Positions 24,056 through 32,300 are shown, counted from the stretch's first letter. The stretch is 64,000 nucleotides of DNA from Alcanivorax sp. (GCF_017794965.1 NZ_CP051240.1:3844001-3908000), one strand, 5' to 3'. The notes: a model not told the origin generated them from the sequence alone. Translations and numbers: made by a program.

Positions 24056-25247
24056 GGGCGGCCTCTGCAGCATTGGCGGTGTTGTCGATGCGGTTGTCGC
24101 CGCCCTCGATTTCGTTGGCGACCCTGTGCATATAGGCCCCGAACAGCTTGGTGTATTCCGGGATGTCCAGCAGGAAGGCATCGTGGCCCTTGGGCGTATC
24201 GATTTCGGCGTAGCTTACGTCGCGGCCGGCGTGCACCAGACCGTTGACGATCTCGCGGCTGCGTTCCGGCGCGAAGCGCCAGTCCGAGGTGAAGGACATG
24301 ACCAGGAATTTGCAGCTGGGCTGGGCCAGAGCGGTTTCCAGGTTGTCGCTGAATTCCCGGGCGGGGTCGAAATAATCCAGGGCCTTGGTCATCAACAGGT
24401 AGGTGTTGGCGTCGAAGTTGCGCGAAAACACCTCACCCTGGTGGCGCAGGTAGGATTCCACCTGAAATTCCACATCGAACCCGAAATGGAAACGGCCAGC
24501 CCGCAGGTCCCGGCCAAATTTCATGCGCATGGCGTCATCACTGAGGTAGGTGATGTGGCCGACCATGCGCGCCAGGATCAGCCCCTGGCGGGGGTAGGTG
24601 TCGTGCAGATAATAGCGCCCGCCATGGAAATTCGGATCGGTGAGGATGGACTGGCGCGCCACTTCGTTGAAAGCAATATTCTGTGCCGACAGTTTCGGCG
24701 CTGCCGCAATCACCACCGCGTGGCTCAGGCGTTCAGGGTAATCGATAGACCACTGCAAGGCCTGCATGCCGCCCATGCTGCCGCCAATAACGGCTGCCCA
24801 GCGCTGGATACCGAGCACGTCGGCCAGACGAGCCTGGCTGTTCACCCAGTCCTTGATGGTCATCATGGGGAAGTCGGGACCCCAGGGCTGACCTGTCTCC
24901 GGATTGATGGAGGAAGGGCCGGATGAGCCGTGACATCCGCCCAGGTTATTCAGGCAGACCACATAAAAACGGTTGGTATCAATTACCTTGCCTGGGCCGA
25001 TACAGGTATCCCACCAGCCTGGGCGCTTGTCGTCCATGCTGTGGTAGCCCGCGGCATGATGGTGGCCGGACAGGGCATGGCAGATCAGCACCGCATTGGA
25101 AGCGTCGCGGTTGAGGGTGCCATAGGTTTCATAGACCAGTTCATAGGCAGGCAGGGTTCGCCCGCACTCCAGTTCGAGAGGGGTATCGAAACGATATGTT
25201 TTCGGTTCAACCAGCCCGACGGAATCGGCAGGGATCTGTTGCGGCAT
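24048..25247 (-). CDS. metX: Homoserine O-acyltransferase MetX
   Basis: A 399-residue alpha/beta-hydrolase enzyme that activates homoserine in methionine synthesis. The nucleophile motif is GGSMGG (Ser157). Other family motifs are NLGGCHGSSGPSSINPETG, DPNFHGG and the C-terminal TSDWRFAPERSREI and GHDAFLLD with the catalytic Asp and His. Whether acetyl- or succinyl-CoA is used cannot be read with confidence. ATG 25247 is preferred over a start 19 codons earlier. It forms an operon with metW; a metY-like gene lies at 50.6 kb. Confidence 0.95.
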   Translation of the reverse strand: MPQQIPADSVGLVEPKTYRFDTPLELECGRTLPAYELVYETYGTLNRDASNAVLICHALSGHHHAAGYHSMDDKRPGWWDTCIGPGKVIDTNRFYVVCLNNLGGCHGSSGPSSINPETGQPWGPDFPMMTIKDWVNSQARLADVLGIQRWAAVIGGSMGGMQALQWSIDYPERLSHAVVIAAAPKLSAQNIAFNEVARQSILTDPNFHGGRYYLHDTYPRQGLILARMVGHITYLSDDAMRMKFGRDLRAGRFHFGFDVEFQVESYLRHQGEVFSRNFDANTYLLMTKALDYFDPAREFSDNLETALAQPSCKFLVMSFTSDWRFAPERSREIVNGLVHAGRDVSYAEIDTPKGHDAFLLDIPEYTKLFGAYMHRVANEIEGGDNRIDNTANAAEAAHA

Positions 25248-25334
25248 GATGACTCGCTTGCGTCTGTTGCCGCAAAGTCTAAAGCTCGCCCGGTGGCCGT
25301 GCAATCGGCCACCGTCGAGAACACCTTTTCCGGC

Positions 25335-25850
25335 TCAGGTCAGAGGGCTGTAATCAGCCTCCTCATGGTGCTGGCGGACATCAATATGGTCATCCAGCGC
25401 CTCATGGACCTGATTCCGGTGCATCTTGCGATCCACATCCACGATGACAAGATAGTTGCCACTCTTGACCGACTGGATGTAGGGCATCAAGTGGTGGTTG
25501 GGATGGGAAATGCCGCGCAGGCCACCCACCCAGGCACCGAAACAGGTGAAGAACAGTGCCGTCAGAGCCCAGATACCCAGGTGGGCATCAATGCCCCAGG
25601 GGTCGGCAAAGGCCACGGCGTAACCCGCGATCAGGCCAATAATGAAGCCCCGGGTAGCGCCGCTGTAGCCATCGGCCATCAGGTCGGTATCCTCCCACGG
25701 GGTGGTGCTGTTGATGCCCAGTCGCTCCAGCTCACCGTTGTCGCGGGCCATCACGTGCACCCGGTCACCACCGAACCCGGCATTATCCAGGCGATGCATT
25801 GCGTTGCGAACCTGCTGAAGATTGGGGACGAGATAGTAGATTCTGTACAT
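25335..25850 (-). CDS. Conserved membrane protein with two predicted helices, unknown function
   Basis: A 171-residue protein: a soluble N-terminus (MYRIYYLVPNLQQVRNAMHRLDNAG, like a small alpha-beta domain), two hydrophobic segments (FIIGLIAGYAVAFA and IWALTALFFTCFGAWVGGLRG), and a C-terminal VKSGNYLVIVDVDRK strand followed by a His-rich tail. It resembles DUF1269-type or general stress membrane proteins, but I cannot name the family. A strong AAGGAGGG site precedes ATG 25850. Monocistronic. Confidence 0.75.
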   Translation of the reverse strand: MYRIYYLVPNLQQVRNAMHRLDNAGFGGDRVHVMARDNGELERLGINSTTPWEDTDLMADGYSGATRGFIIGLIAGYAVAFADPWGIDAHLGIWALTALFFTCFGAWVGGLRGISHPNHHLMPYIQSVKSGNYLVIVDVDRKMHRNQVHEALDDHIDVRQHHEEADYSPLT

Positions 25851-25939
25851 ACGCGATTCCCTCCTTCGTAATGGGTTACTCCACGCTAGGCGTGGGCAAG
25901 TGAAGAAGTGATCAAAAGATGATCAGGAACAGGTGAAGC

Positions 25940-27241
25940 ATGGCAAATCGGGAATTACTGGACAAGCTGTACGCCCAGGTGGCCAACGATGAGGATGCCC
26001 GTACCTGCAAGGACATCAGTGAGGATGCTTGCCGCGAGGTGCCCGGGAATTTCTTTCGCATTATCACGGCCAATGCCCTGACCAAAATCGGTGATCTGTT
26101 GATCAACCCGAAAACCGTGCTGGCCTGGTTGATCACCGCCGTGGGCGCACCGGCCTGGCTGGCCGGCTTTCTGGTGCCGATCCGCGAATCCGGGTCTCTG
26201 ATACCGCAGTTGATGATTGGCGCGCTGGTGCGGCGTTATCCGGTGAGAAAAGGCTTCTGGGTGCTGGGATCTGCCCTGCAGGGGCTGGCGGTGCTGGGCA
26301 TGGCCGTGGCGGTCTGGTGGCTGGACGGCATGCAGGCCGGGCTGGCCATCATTGCTCTGTTGATCCTCTTCAGTATCAGCCGGGGATTCTGCTCTGTGGC
26401 CATGAAGGATGTGCAGGGCAAGTGTATCCCCAAATCCCGGCGTGGCCGGCTCACCGGGTTGTCTGCCACCCTGTCAGGCGCTATTACCTTTGCGCTTTCG
26501 TTGCTTATTTTCCATGGCGATGAGGATCCCACGCGGGCGTTTTACAGCGCACTGTTGACCGGGGCCGGGGTGGCCTGGCTGTTGGCCGCCTGGGTGTTCT
26601 TTACCGTGGATGAATACCCGGGGGCCAGCGAGGGTGGACACAATGCTTTTCGCGAGGCGCTGGGCAGCTTGCGGTTGCTGAAGACCGATGCGCCCTTTCG
26701 TCGTTTTGTGATGACCCGGGCGCTGCTCATGTCTTCCTCGCTGGCGTCCCCGTTTCTGGTGTTACTGGCCCAGGATCAATCCTCTCTGCCGCTGCTACTG
26801 GGTAGCTTCGTGCTGTCTTCCAGCCTGGCCAGCACTGTCAGTGCCACGGTGTGGGGCTACATGGCGGATACCTCCAGTCGCAACGTGATGATTCGTGGCG
26901 GCGGCCTGGCCGCTGTGATCTGTGTGCTGGCGGGCAGTTTTGCCCTGTGGGGCCCGACGGTGTCCTGGCTCCACTGGTTGTTCCCGCTGGCCTATTTCAT
27001 TCTCGCAATCGCCCATGCCGGGATCCGCATTGGGCGCAAAACCTATCTGGTAGATATGGCCGGGGGCACCAAACGCACGGATTACACCTCGGTAAGCAAT
27101 ACGGTGATTGGTGTGCTGTTGCTGGTGGTTGGGGCGTTCAGCGCGGCGGTGGCCACCCTGGGGAATGACTGGGCGTTGCTGGTGTTGGGGGTGATGGGCG
27201 CGGTGGGAGTGTTCAGTGCGTTATCGCTTGAGGATGTGTGA
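25940..27241 (+). CDS. MFS transporter
   Basis: A 433-residue membrane protein with about 12 hydrophobic segments in a 6+6 arrangement. The cytoplasmic loop KCIPKSRRGRLTGLSATLSGA stands where the MFS loop motif is expected. An N-terminal soluble extension of about 45 residues contains a Cys-rich stretch (ARTCKDISEDACREVPGNFFR), unusual for the family. Substrate unknown. It is divergent from the preceding membrane-protein gene and not in an operon with the next gene, which has its own leader. Confidence 0.85.
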   Translation: MANRELLDKLYAQVANDEDARTCKDISEDACREVPGNFFRIITANALTKIGDLLINPKTVLAWLITAVGAPAWLAGFLVPIRESGSLIPQLMIGALVRRYPVRKGFWVLGSALQGLAVLGMAVAVWWLDGMQAGLAIIALLILFSISRGFCSVAMKDVQGKCIPKSRRGRLTGLSATLSGAITFALSLLIFHGDEDPTRAFYSALLTGAGVAWLLAAWVFFTVDEYPGASEGGHNAFREALGSLRLLKTDAPFRRFVMTRALLMSSSLASPFLVLLAQDQSSLPLLLGSFVLSSSLASTVSATVWGYMADTSSRNVMIRGGGLAAVICVLAGSFALWGPTVSWLHWLFPLAYFILAIAHAGIRIGRKTYLVDMAGGTKRTDYTSVSNTVIGVLLLVVGAFSAAVATLGNDWALLVLGVMGAVGVFSALSLEDV

Positions 27242-27300
27242 CAGGAAGGCGCCACTGAGTATGATATGCGCTTGTTTTCTTAATAATCGGGGAGATAAAA

Positions 27301-27903
27301 ATGAAAAAAATCGTCATGGCAGGTGCCTTGTTGCTGTCGGTTGGCGTGGTGCAGGCGGAAGAAACGGCCGGGCCACAATTCTTGCTGGGGGGGGCGCTTT
27401 CCATTGATCGAAGCAACTTTGCCGACGAACTGGATGATGATCTGGCCGGACTGGGCTTTGATATCGATGATGATAGCGGCCTGGCGTTGGGCCTGGATCT
27501 GTACGCGGGATTAAGTTTCCTGGAGGCGTCCAGTTTCCGATTCGGCTACCGCAAGTTTGGCCAGCAATCAGCGGAAGTGGGCATTATTGGCTTGCCTGGT
27601 TCTGCAACAGCAGAACTGGATGCGGATGGACTGTATGCCGCTGTGGATCTGATGTTCCCGGTGAGTGAGTCTTTCTATCTGGGCGGAACCGTTGGACTCC
27701 AGAAATGGGATCTTGATCTGGACGTTGAAGGTATGACGGAAAGTGAAGACGGCAGTGATCTGTTTTATGGGGTGCGTGGCAAGGTCTTGTTTGGCGATCA
27801 GAGCGGCGCCATGACCCTGTCCATTAACCGCTACAGTTTCGAGCTGGAGGGTTCGGATCTGGAATACACCCCGGTCTCGGTGGGTGTGGAGTTCTACCTC
27901 TAA
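27301..27903 (+). CDS. Predicted outer-membrane beta-barrel protein
   Basis: A 200-residue protein with a signal peptide (MKKIVMAGALLLSVGVVQA, cleavage before EETAG) and alternating barrel strands (LGLDLYAGLSF, SFRFGYRKFG, FYLGGTVGLQKWDL, MTLSINRYSFELEG), ending in PVSVGVEFYL. The size fits an 8-stranded OmpA/OmpW-like or AcfA-like barrel. Acidic loops (DELDDDLAGLGFDIDDDSG) suggest cation binding. CGGGGAG precedes the ATG, and an extended -10 (TATGAT) lies at about 27259. Function unknown. Confidence 0.75.
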   Translation: MKKIVMAGALLLSVGVVQAEETAGPQFLLGGALSIDRSNFADELDDDLAGLGFDIDDDSGLALGLDLYAGLSFLEASSFRFGYRKFGQQSAEVGIIGLPGSATAELDADGLYAAVDLMFPVSESFYLGGTVGLQKWDLDLDVEGMTESEDGSDLFYGVRGKVLFGDQSGAMTLSINRYSFELEGSDLEYTPVSVGVEFYL

Positions 27904-27925
27904 GCCAGATAAGCCTCACGCTGCA

Positions 27926-27958
27926 GGGCGCGGGCAGGGCCGGCCCGTGCCCTTTCTT
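27926..27958 (+). terminator. Probable terminator of the barrel gene
   Basis: GGGCGCGGGC and GCCCGTGCCC form a stem with one mismatch around a 7-base loop, followed by TTTCTT. It lies 22 bases after the stop. Confidence 0.55.
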
Positions 27959-28024
27959 CCACGAGGTTCGCATGGCGGAATTAACGGCCTTCAGTCCGGC
28001 AGCTACCTTGGGGTTGTATCGTGG

Positions 28025-28045
28025 GTTGAGCTTGTAGCTTGCCGC
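28025..28045 (-). repeat. Three-unit heptad array touching the trmB stop
   Basis: On the minus strand GCGGCAA, GCTACAA, GCTCAAC follow the trmB TGA with no gap. It is a degenerate member of the AGCTACG class. Confidence 0.6.
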
Positions 28046-28762
28046 TCAATCCTTCTCGAACAGTAAATCCCATACCCCGTGGCCCAGCCGTTCGCCGCGG
28101 CGTTCGAACTTGGTTTCCGGGCGCCAGTCCGGGCGTGGTGAGAACTGACCATCGCCAGCCAGGTTGGTGAAGCCCTCTGCTGCGTTCATGATTTCCATCA
28201 TGTGTTCTGAGTAGTTTTCCCAGTCCGTTGCCATGTGCAGTACGCCGCCGGGTTTCAGCTTTTGGCGAACCCGTTCCACCCAGGCGGGTTGTACGATGCG
28301 ACGCTTGTGATGCTTTTTCTTGTGCCAGGGGTCCGGGAAGTAGAGCTGCACCCGTGCCAGGCTGTCATCGGGGATGCAAAGTTCCAGGATCTCCACCGCA
28401 TCATCGCAGTAGCTGCGCAGATTGGTGAGGCTCTGTTGCTCGATTTCCATCAGCAGGGCGCCGACGCCGGGGCGGTGCACTTCAATACCAATGAAGTCCT
28501 TGTCCGGATCCGCTTTGGCCATGGCGGCCAGGGATTGCCCCATGCCGTAGCCGATTTCCAGTACCCGGTCCGCGTCGCGGCCGAATACGGCTTGTGGATC
28601 CAGCATGCCCTGGTCCCGCTCCAGGCCGAAGGTGGGCCAGAGCGTGTCGAGGGCATTGCGTTGCCCGGTGGTCAGTCGGCCTTCCCGGAGTACAAAGCTG
28701 CGCACCTTGCGCATGACCTTGCCGGTTTCCGGGTCCTTGTCCTGTTTGATGAAGTCGAGCAT
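28046..28762 (-). CDS. trmB: tRNA (guanine-N7)-methyltransferase TrmB
   Basis: A 238-residue enzyme forming m7G46 in tRNA variable loops. Motifs: LEIGYGMGQSLAAMA (SAM binding), GIEVHRPGVGALL, YFPDPWHKKKHHKRR (family hallmark) and MATDWENYSEHMME. The ATG at 28762 is chosen by homology of MLDF..; the upstream open frame only translates heptad repeats (LSTFNLTLNF). No Shine-Dalgarno sequence is seen. In pseudomonads it follows thiG; here an IS110 element and repeats lie between them. Confidence 0.95.
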   Translation of the reverse strand: MLDFIKQDKDPETGKVMRKVRSFVLREGRLTTGQRNALDTLWPTFGLERDQGMLDPQAVFGRDADRVLEIGYGMGQSLAAMAKADPDKDFIGIEVHRPGVGALLMEIEQQSLTNLRSYCDDAVEILELCIPDDSLARVQLYFPDPWHKKKHHKRRIVQPAWVERVRQKLKPGGVLHMATDWENYSEHMMEIMNAAEGFTNLAGDGQFSPRPDWRPETKFERRGERLGHGVWDLLFEKD

Positions 28763-28772
28763 GGAAAAATTC

Positions 28773-28793
28773 AGCGTCAAGTTGAAAGTTGAA
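28773..28793 (-). repeat. Heptad array, AGTTGAA type, upstream of trmB
   Basis: AGCGTCA, AGTTGAA, AGTTGAA in 7-bp phase, followed by GGCGCGAAGATGTG. The same array plus GCGCGAAG tail recurs at 32301 and 38423. It ends 10 bases before the trmB start codon and forms its leader. Confidence 0.85.
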
Positions 28794-29076
28794 AGGCGCG
28801 AAGATGTGCCATGCACACTTTGCCAGGGTCGGCACTCCGCGTTGCGGATGCTGACAGGTAATCGGGCGTGATTGTAGCAGAAAGCGGTGAGAAGGCGCGT
28901 TCACGTGCCCTTCATGGGGAAAAGCTGATCATGATTTTCGAAACATACTTCCCCAATATTTACCCCTTGGCACTGACCCTCCCCCGGCAGTGCCATTTTT
29001 TTGGTTCATGGTGGGTTAGCGGAAAGTGGCCGCTACCAAGGCCTTCCCGTAGGAGATTCTATGTTGTCCACCCCTT

Positions 29077-30015
29077 TTATGAGGCAGGCATAGATACGTA
29101 GTCAGTACGGCTCTTCATCAGCGCGAAGGCGATACGGACCAGCTTACGTGCGAGGATGACCAGGGCCTGCGTTTTCGCCAGGCCACGGTCGAGATAACCT
29201 TGGTAGACACCCGCCCAGCGGGCGCTTTTACGAGCGGCCATGGCCGCACAGTAAAGCAGTCTGCGGGTCTCTGAGTCGCCTTTTTTGGTCAGCTTGCGTT
29301 TTCCCGTTCTGGTGCCGGAGTCCTTTACATGGACATCCATCCCCAGGAAGGCGACGAAGGCGTCGCTGTTGCGGAAGTCTCCTCGCAGGAAGGCCATGAC
29401 CAAGGCGTAAGCCGTCAGATCGCCCACACCTTCCAGAGATTTGCAGCGTTGTACCTGATCGCAGAGCCCTGCCTCTCTTACGGTGTTGCGAAGATGCTTC
29501 TGGATTAGTGTATCCAGACTGTTGATCTGTGAGATCAGCCTTGTCAGGCTCGCCTTGAGAATCTTTTCGCCACCCAGGCTCTGTTGGATCATGGTTCGCG
29601 CCTTGATCAGCGCCGCGCGGCGGCGTAGCAGTGTCTGCAGTGTTCGATACGCCTTGGGCGGCGGGCTCCAACGGCGCAGATCCTCCTTCTCTCTCTGCAG
29701 ATGGCGGGCAAGCAGCTGGGCGTCAGAGGCGTCTGTTTTAGCTCGGCCGCCTGTTCCCTTGCGGTAGCTGCTGAGACGTGAAGCATCAATGACGTAAATG
29801 TGGTGCCCTTTGGCATGGGCCAACTCGATGACTGCCATGTGGTAAGTCCCTGTGGCCTCAATGGCGATCTCACAGGAGCATGGCAGGCTCTTGAGCCAGT
29901 GTTTAATGGCTTTGGGGGTGTTCTCGATGGTGAACGTCTGGCCCTGGAAATGAATGACCAACTCGGCCTTGGCGACGTCGATGCCGACGATAGATCTTGC
30001 TACTTGCATTGCCAC
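29077..30015 (-). CDS. IS110-family DEDD transposase
   Basis: A 312-residue recombinase. The N-terminal RuvC-like domain has GIDVAKAEL (Asp13), AIEATGTY (Glu53) and KTDASDAQLLA (Asp95, Asp98), the complete DEDD tetrad. The C-terminal Tnp domain has SLEGVGDLTAYAL, FLGMDVHVKDSGTRTGKRKLTKKGD with the expected catalytic serine (Ser233), and RRLLYCAAMAA. GTG 30015 is preferred because AAGGGG lies 7 bases upstream; an in-frame ATG follows two codons later. No frameshift is seen, so activity is possible. Confidence 0.96.
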   Translation of the reverse strand: MAMQVARSIVGIDVAKAELVIHFQGQTFTIENTPKAIKHWLKSLPCSCEIAIEATGTYHMAVIELAHAKGHHIYVIDASRLSSYRKGTGGRAKTDASDAQLLARHLQREKEDLRRWSPPPKAYRTLQTLLRRRAALIKARTMIQQSLGGEKILKASLTRLISQINSLDTLIQKHLRNTVREAGLCDQVQRCKSLEGVGDLTAYALVMAFLRGDFRNSDAFVAFLGMDVHVKDSGTRTGKRKLTKKGDSETRRLLYCAAMAARKSARWAGVYQGYLDRGLAKTQALVILARKLVRIAFALMKSRTDYVSMPAS

Positions 30016-30059
30016 TGAACTGCCCCTTGAGCTAGGTTACACATGCTTGTCGGGGCGCA

Positions 30060-30215
30060 CCTAAACGCTGGCTTGCTGGTATCGTCGGTCTGAGGTGCAA
30101 CTCAGCCGATGGATTCTTTATCGGCGTATGAATAGGTGCGGGGTGGGGCCAAGTCTCCTACCGTCTGTACCCTGAGGTCAGATGCGTCGTTGGTCCCTCC
30201 ACCCCGGCAAGTCCT
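30060..30215 (-). ncRNA. Candidate bridge RNA of the IS110 element
   Basis: The noncoding end upstream of an IS110-group transposase encodes the bridge RNA in characterised members (IS621). Here, on the minus strand, GTAGGAGA (30161-30154) is complementary to the right half of the reconstructed target TCTCCTAC. AGAATC (30117-30112), in the loop of a CCGAT/ATCGG hairpin, is identical to the left donor end. TTGCA (30100-30096), in the loop of the adjacent CTGAG/CTCAG hairpin, is complementary to the right donor. The 5' to 3' order target guide, then donor guides, matches IS621. Limits are approximate; matches are short. Confidence 0.5.
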
Positions 30216-30230
30216 GCATCATTGCAGGAG

Positions 30231-30712
30231 AGGCATTCAAACATACAAGCGTCGGTTATTCGCTCCGCTCACCCCTGCGGGGCCGCCTTGTCAGGCGTTC
30301 CTTCGCTGCGCTCGGAGGCGGCGCGATTTCAGACCGGGATCAAAAACGTTTTCACCACAGGGGTCACTGAAACCTCGGATCGGGAGCCGTTGCCAGAACC
30401 TTCGTTCAGCAAGCTGAATCTCCCACCAGACACCGGTTTCGCCCGGGCGAAATAAAGCGCTGAAATCGCGCCGCCAGCGACGCTCCTACGGAAAGGTGGG
30501 GCCTTCCCGGAGATCCGCGATGAACTTTTTTTTTGGCCGCTCTGCGGCTGCGAGGGATAAGAAGCGGGTTTCGAAAGGCGAAACCGGCATCATGGAAGAG
30601 GTTTGGGATTTGGGCTTCGAGGTGCGTTTCTGGAATATTTACCTCGCTTAGGCTCGGATCGCTCAGGCGAGCTGAGCTCCTACAGCGGGGTATAGCGAGG
30701 GATTTACCGACG
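30231..30712. repeat. Composite of degenerate dispersed repeats, no gene
   Basis: Contains an inverse relative of the 19113-19180 block (TTATTCGCTCCGCTCACC), ACCACAGGGGTCACTGA, a copy of the TTCGTTCAGCAAGCTGAA word (30403, also 13857), GCGCCGCCAGCGACGCTCC (30470) and a decayed GAGTTTC-type heptad array (30552-30586). The last is followed by CGTTTCTGGAAT..ACCTCGCTTAGGCTCGGATCGC, as at 19070-19102. No coding frame is credible. Confidence 0.7.
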
Positions 30713-30713
30713 C

Positions 30714-30748
30714 AAAAAGGCCCGCCCGGTTACGGGCGGGCCTTTTTG
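30714..30748 (-). terminator. Terminator of the thiS-thiG operon
   Basis: GGCCCGCCCG and CGGGCGGGCC form a 10-bp stem around GTTA, flanked by A and T tracts, so it can work on both strands. Confidence 0.9.
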
Positions 30749-30758
30749 CGTCAGGCGT

Positions 30759-30786
30759 GCCTGTTGCGTGCAGCGTGCTGCGTCTC
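30759..30786 (+). repeat. Heptad array, GCGTGNN type, touching the thiG stop
   Basis: GCCTGTT, GCGTGCA, GCGTGCT, GCGTCTC end exactly at the base before the thiG TAG (30787-30789). Confidence 0.85.
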
Positions 30787-31566
30787 CTATTTGCTCAACC
30801 CATCCAGCGGGGAGGAGGCTGAGGCGTAGGCCTTGCGGGGCATGCGGCCGGCGAGGAAGGATTCGCGGCCGGCCTCAATCGCTTTCTTCATGGCGGAGGC
30901 CATCAGCACCGGCTTCTGGGCGTGGGCCACCGCAGAGTTCAGCAGTACCCCGTCACAGCCCATTTCCATGGCGATGGCGGCATCGGAGGCGGTGCCTACA
31001 CCGGCGTCGACGATGATCGGCACCCTGGCTTCTTCCATGATCAGACGGATGTTGTGGGGGTTGAGAATGCCCAGGCCAGAGCCGATCAGGGAGCCCAGCG
31101 GCATCACCGCCACGCAACCCATGTCTTCCAGTTCTTTTGCCACGATGGGGTCGTCGTTGGTGTAGACCATCACCTTGAATCCGTCATCGATCAGTTCCCG
31201 GGCGGCGGTGAGGGTGTGGGGAATATGCGGATACAGGGTTTTCTGGTCACCGAGGACTTCCAGTTTGACCAGATCATGGCCATCCAGCAGTTCCCGGGCC
31301 AGCTTGCAGCAACGCACCGCGTCTTCGGCGGTGTAGCAGCCGGCGGTGTTGGGCAGGATGGTGTACTTGTCCGGGGTGATGTAGTCGAGCAGATTGGGCT
31401 CGTCGGCGTTCTGGCCGATATTGGTGCGGCGAATGGCCACGGTGACGATCTCGGCGCCGCTGGTTTCGATGGCCTCGCGGGTTTCGTCAAAATCCTTGTA
31501 CTTGCCGGTGCCGATCAGCAGGCGGGATGAGTAGGTTTTTCCGGCAATGGTAAGCAGATCGGACAT
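30787..31566 (-). CDS. thiG: Thiazole synthase ThiG
   Basis: A 259-residue TIM-barrel enzyme that builds the thiazole phosphate of thiamine from DXP, dehydroglycine and ThiS thiocarboxylate. Motifs: LLIGTGKYKDF, VAIRRTN, TAGCYTAEDAVR, LVKLEVLGD with the Schiff-base lysine (Lys101), MPLGSLIGSGLGI and VDAGVGTASDAA. ATG 31566 fits the family; the upstream in-frame ATG adds five residues. It lies 58 bases downstream of thiS in one operon. Confidence 0.97.
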   Translation of the reverse strand: MSDLLTIAGKTYSSRLLIGTGKYKDFDETREAIETSGAEIVTVAIRRTNIGQNADEPNLLDYITPDKYTILPNTAGCYTAEDAVRCCKLARELLDGHDLVKLEVLGDQKTLYPHIPHTLTAARELIDDGFKVMVYTNDDPIVAKELEDMGCVAVMPLGSLIGSGLGILNPHNIRLIMEEARVPIIVDAGVGTASDAAIAMEMGCDGVLLNSAVAHAQKPVLMASAMKKAIEAGRESFLAGRMPRKAYASASSPLDGLSK

Positions 31567-31624
31567 TCTGGCCTCGTTCATTCGGTGTGTGGTTAGCAGT
31601 CAGGCACGGTGGCGGGTAAATGAA

Positions 31625-31822
31625 TCAACCGCCACCGATAGCGTGGACGATTTCCACGATGTCGCCTTCCTTCAGCGTAACGTCGCCATGCTGGCTTTTG
31701 GGGATGATCTCCCGATTCACCTCCACGGCCAGACGGCGGCCGGTGAGTTCCAGCTGACTGACCAGATCGGCAATGGTGGAGCCGTCCAGGGTGAGCGTAT
31801 CGCCATTTACAGTGAGCTTCAT
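31625..31822 (-). CDS. thiS: Sulfur carrier protein ThiS
   Basis: A 65-residue ubiquitin-like protein starting MKLTVNGDTLTLDG and ending IVHAIGGG. The C-terminal Gly-Gly is adenylated and thiocarboxylated before sulfur transfer to ThiG. ATG 31822 sets the normal size; the longer open frame is not used. It is encoded directly upstream of thiG. Confidence 0.96.
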   Translation of the reverse strand: MKLTVNGDTLTLDGSTIADLVSQLELTGRRLAVEVNREIIPKSQHGDVTLKEGDIVEIVHAIGGG

Positions 31823-31830
31823 GATCTTGA

Positions 31831-32199
31831 TCAAGCGTGTTTGAAAAGGGACCAGGCCAGCATCAGCCAGCCGATGATCAGGGCGGTGCCGCCCAGCGGG
31901 GTAATGGCGCCGAGCCACTTCTGTCCGCTGAGCACCAGTATGTACAGGCTACCACTGAATACCAGCATGCCGGCAAACATCACCCAGCCGGCAGTCACCA
32001 TGCTGGAGGCACCGAAGGTCTTGGCCAGCAAGCCGGTGAGCAACAGGGCAAGCGCATGGTAGAAGTGGTATTCGCTGGCGGTGGCCCAGGTGGCGAGCAT
32101 GGATTCGTCGACACGGGCTTTCAGGCCATGGGCACCAAAGGCGCCGAGGATCACGGCCAGCGCGCCGTTGATGGCGCCAAGAACAAGCAGGATTTTCAT
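31831..32199 (-). CDS. DUF423 (YgdD-like) small membrane protein
   Basis: A 122-residue protein with four hydrophobic segments and the DUF423 motifs LGAINGALAVILGAFGAHGL, EYHFYHALALLL and FSGSLYILVLSG near the conserved Gly/His residues. Function unknown. It stops 8 bases before the thiS start, so it may be the first gene of the thiS-thiG transcript. GGAG lies 7 bases before the ATG. Confidence 0.93.
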   Translation of the reverse strand: MKILLVLGAINGALAVILGAFGAHGLKARVDESMLATWATASEYHFYHALALLLTGLLAKTFGASSMVTAGWVMFAGMLVFSGSLYILVLSGQKWLGAITPLGGTALIIGWLMLAWSLFKHA

Positions 32200-32300
32200 T
32201 CAGGGCTCCGCAATGGCGGTCAGAACAGGTGCCGCCTCGGGTTGCACAGTGTACCGGAATTCTTTCGCCGGCGGGTATATTCGCGGGGGGGTTGGGGAGC

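Larger units (their letters stand above)
29056..30230 (-). mobile_element. IS110-family insertion sequence, apparently intact
   Basis: An approximately 1175-bp element with one transposase gene and a roughly 215-bp noncoding end upstream of it. AGGAG is present at both outer boundaries (29051-29055 and 30226-30230), consistent with the short core (AG/CT) shared by donor and target in IS110-type recombination. The left flank CCTTCCCGTAGGAG is a dispersed repeat word found uninterrupted at 13658. The right end carries the hairpin CCTGCA-TCAT-TGCAGG (30213-30228). Exact ends are inferred. Confidence 0.8.
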
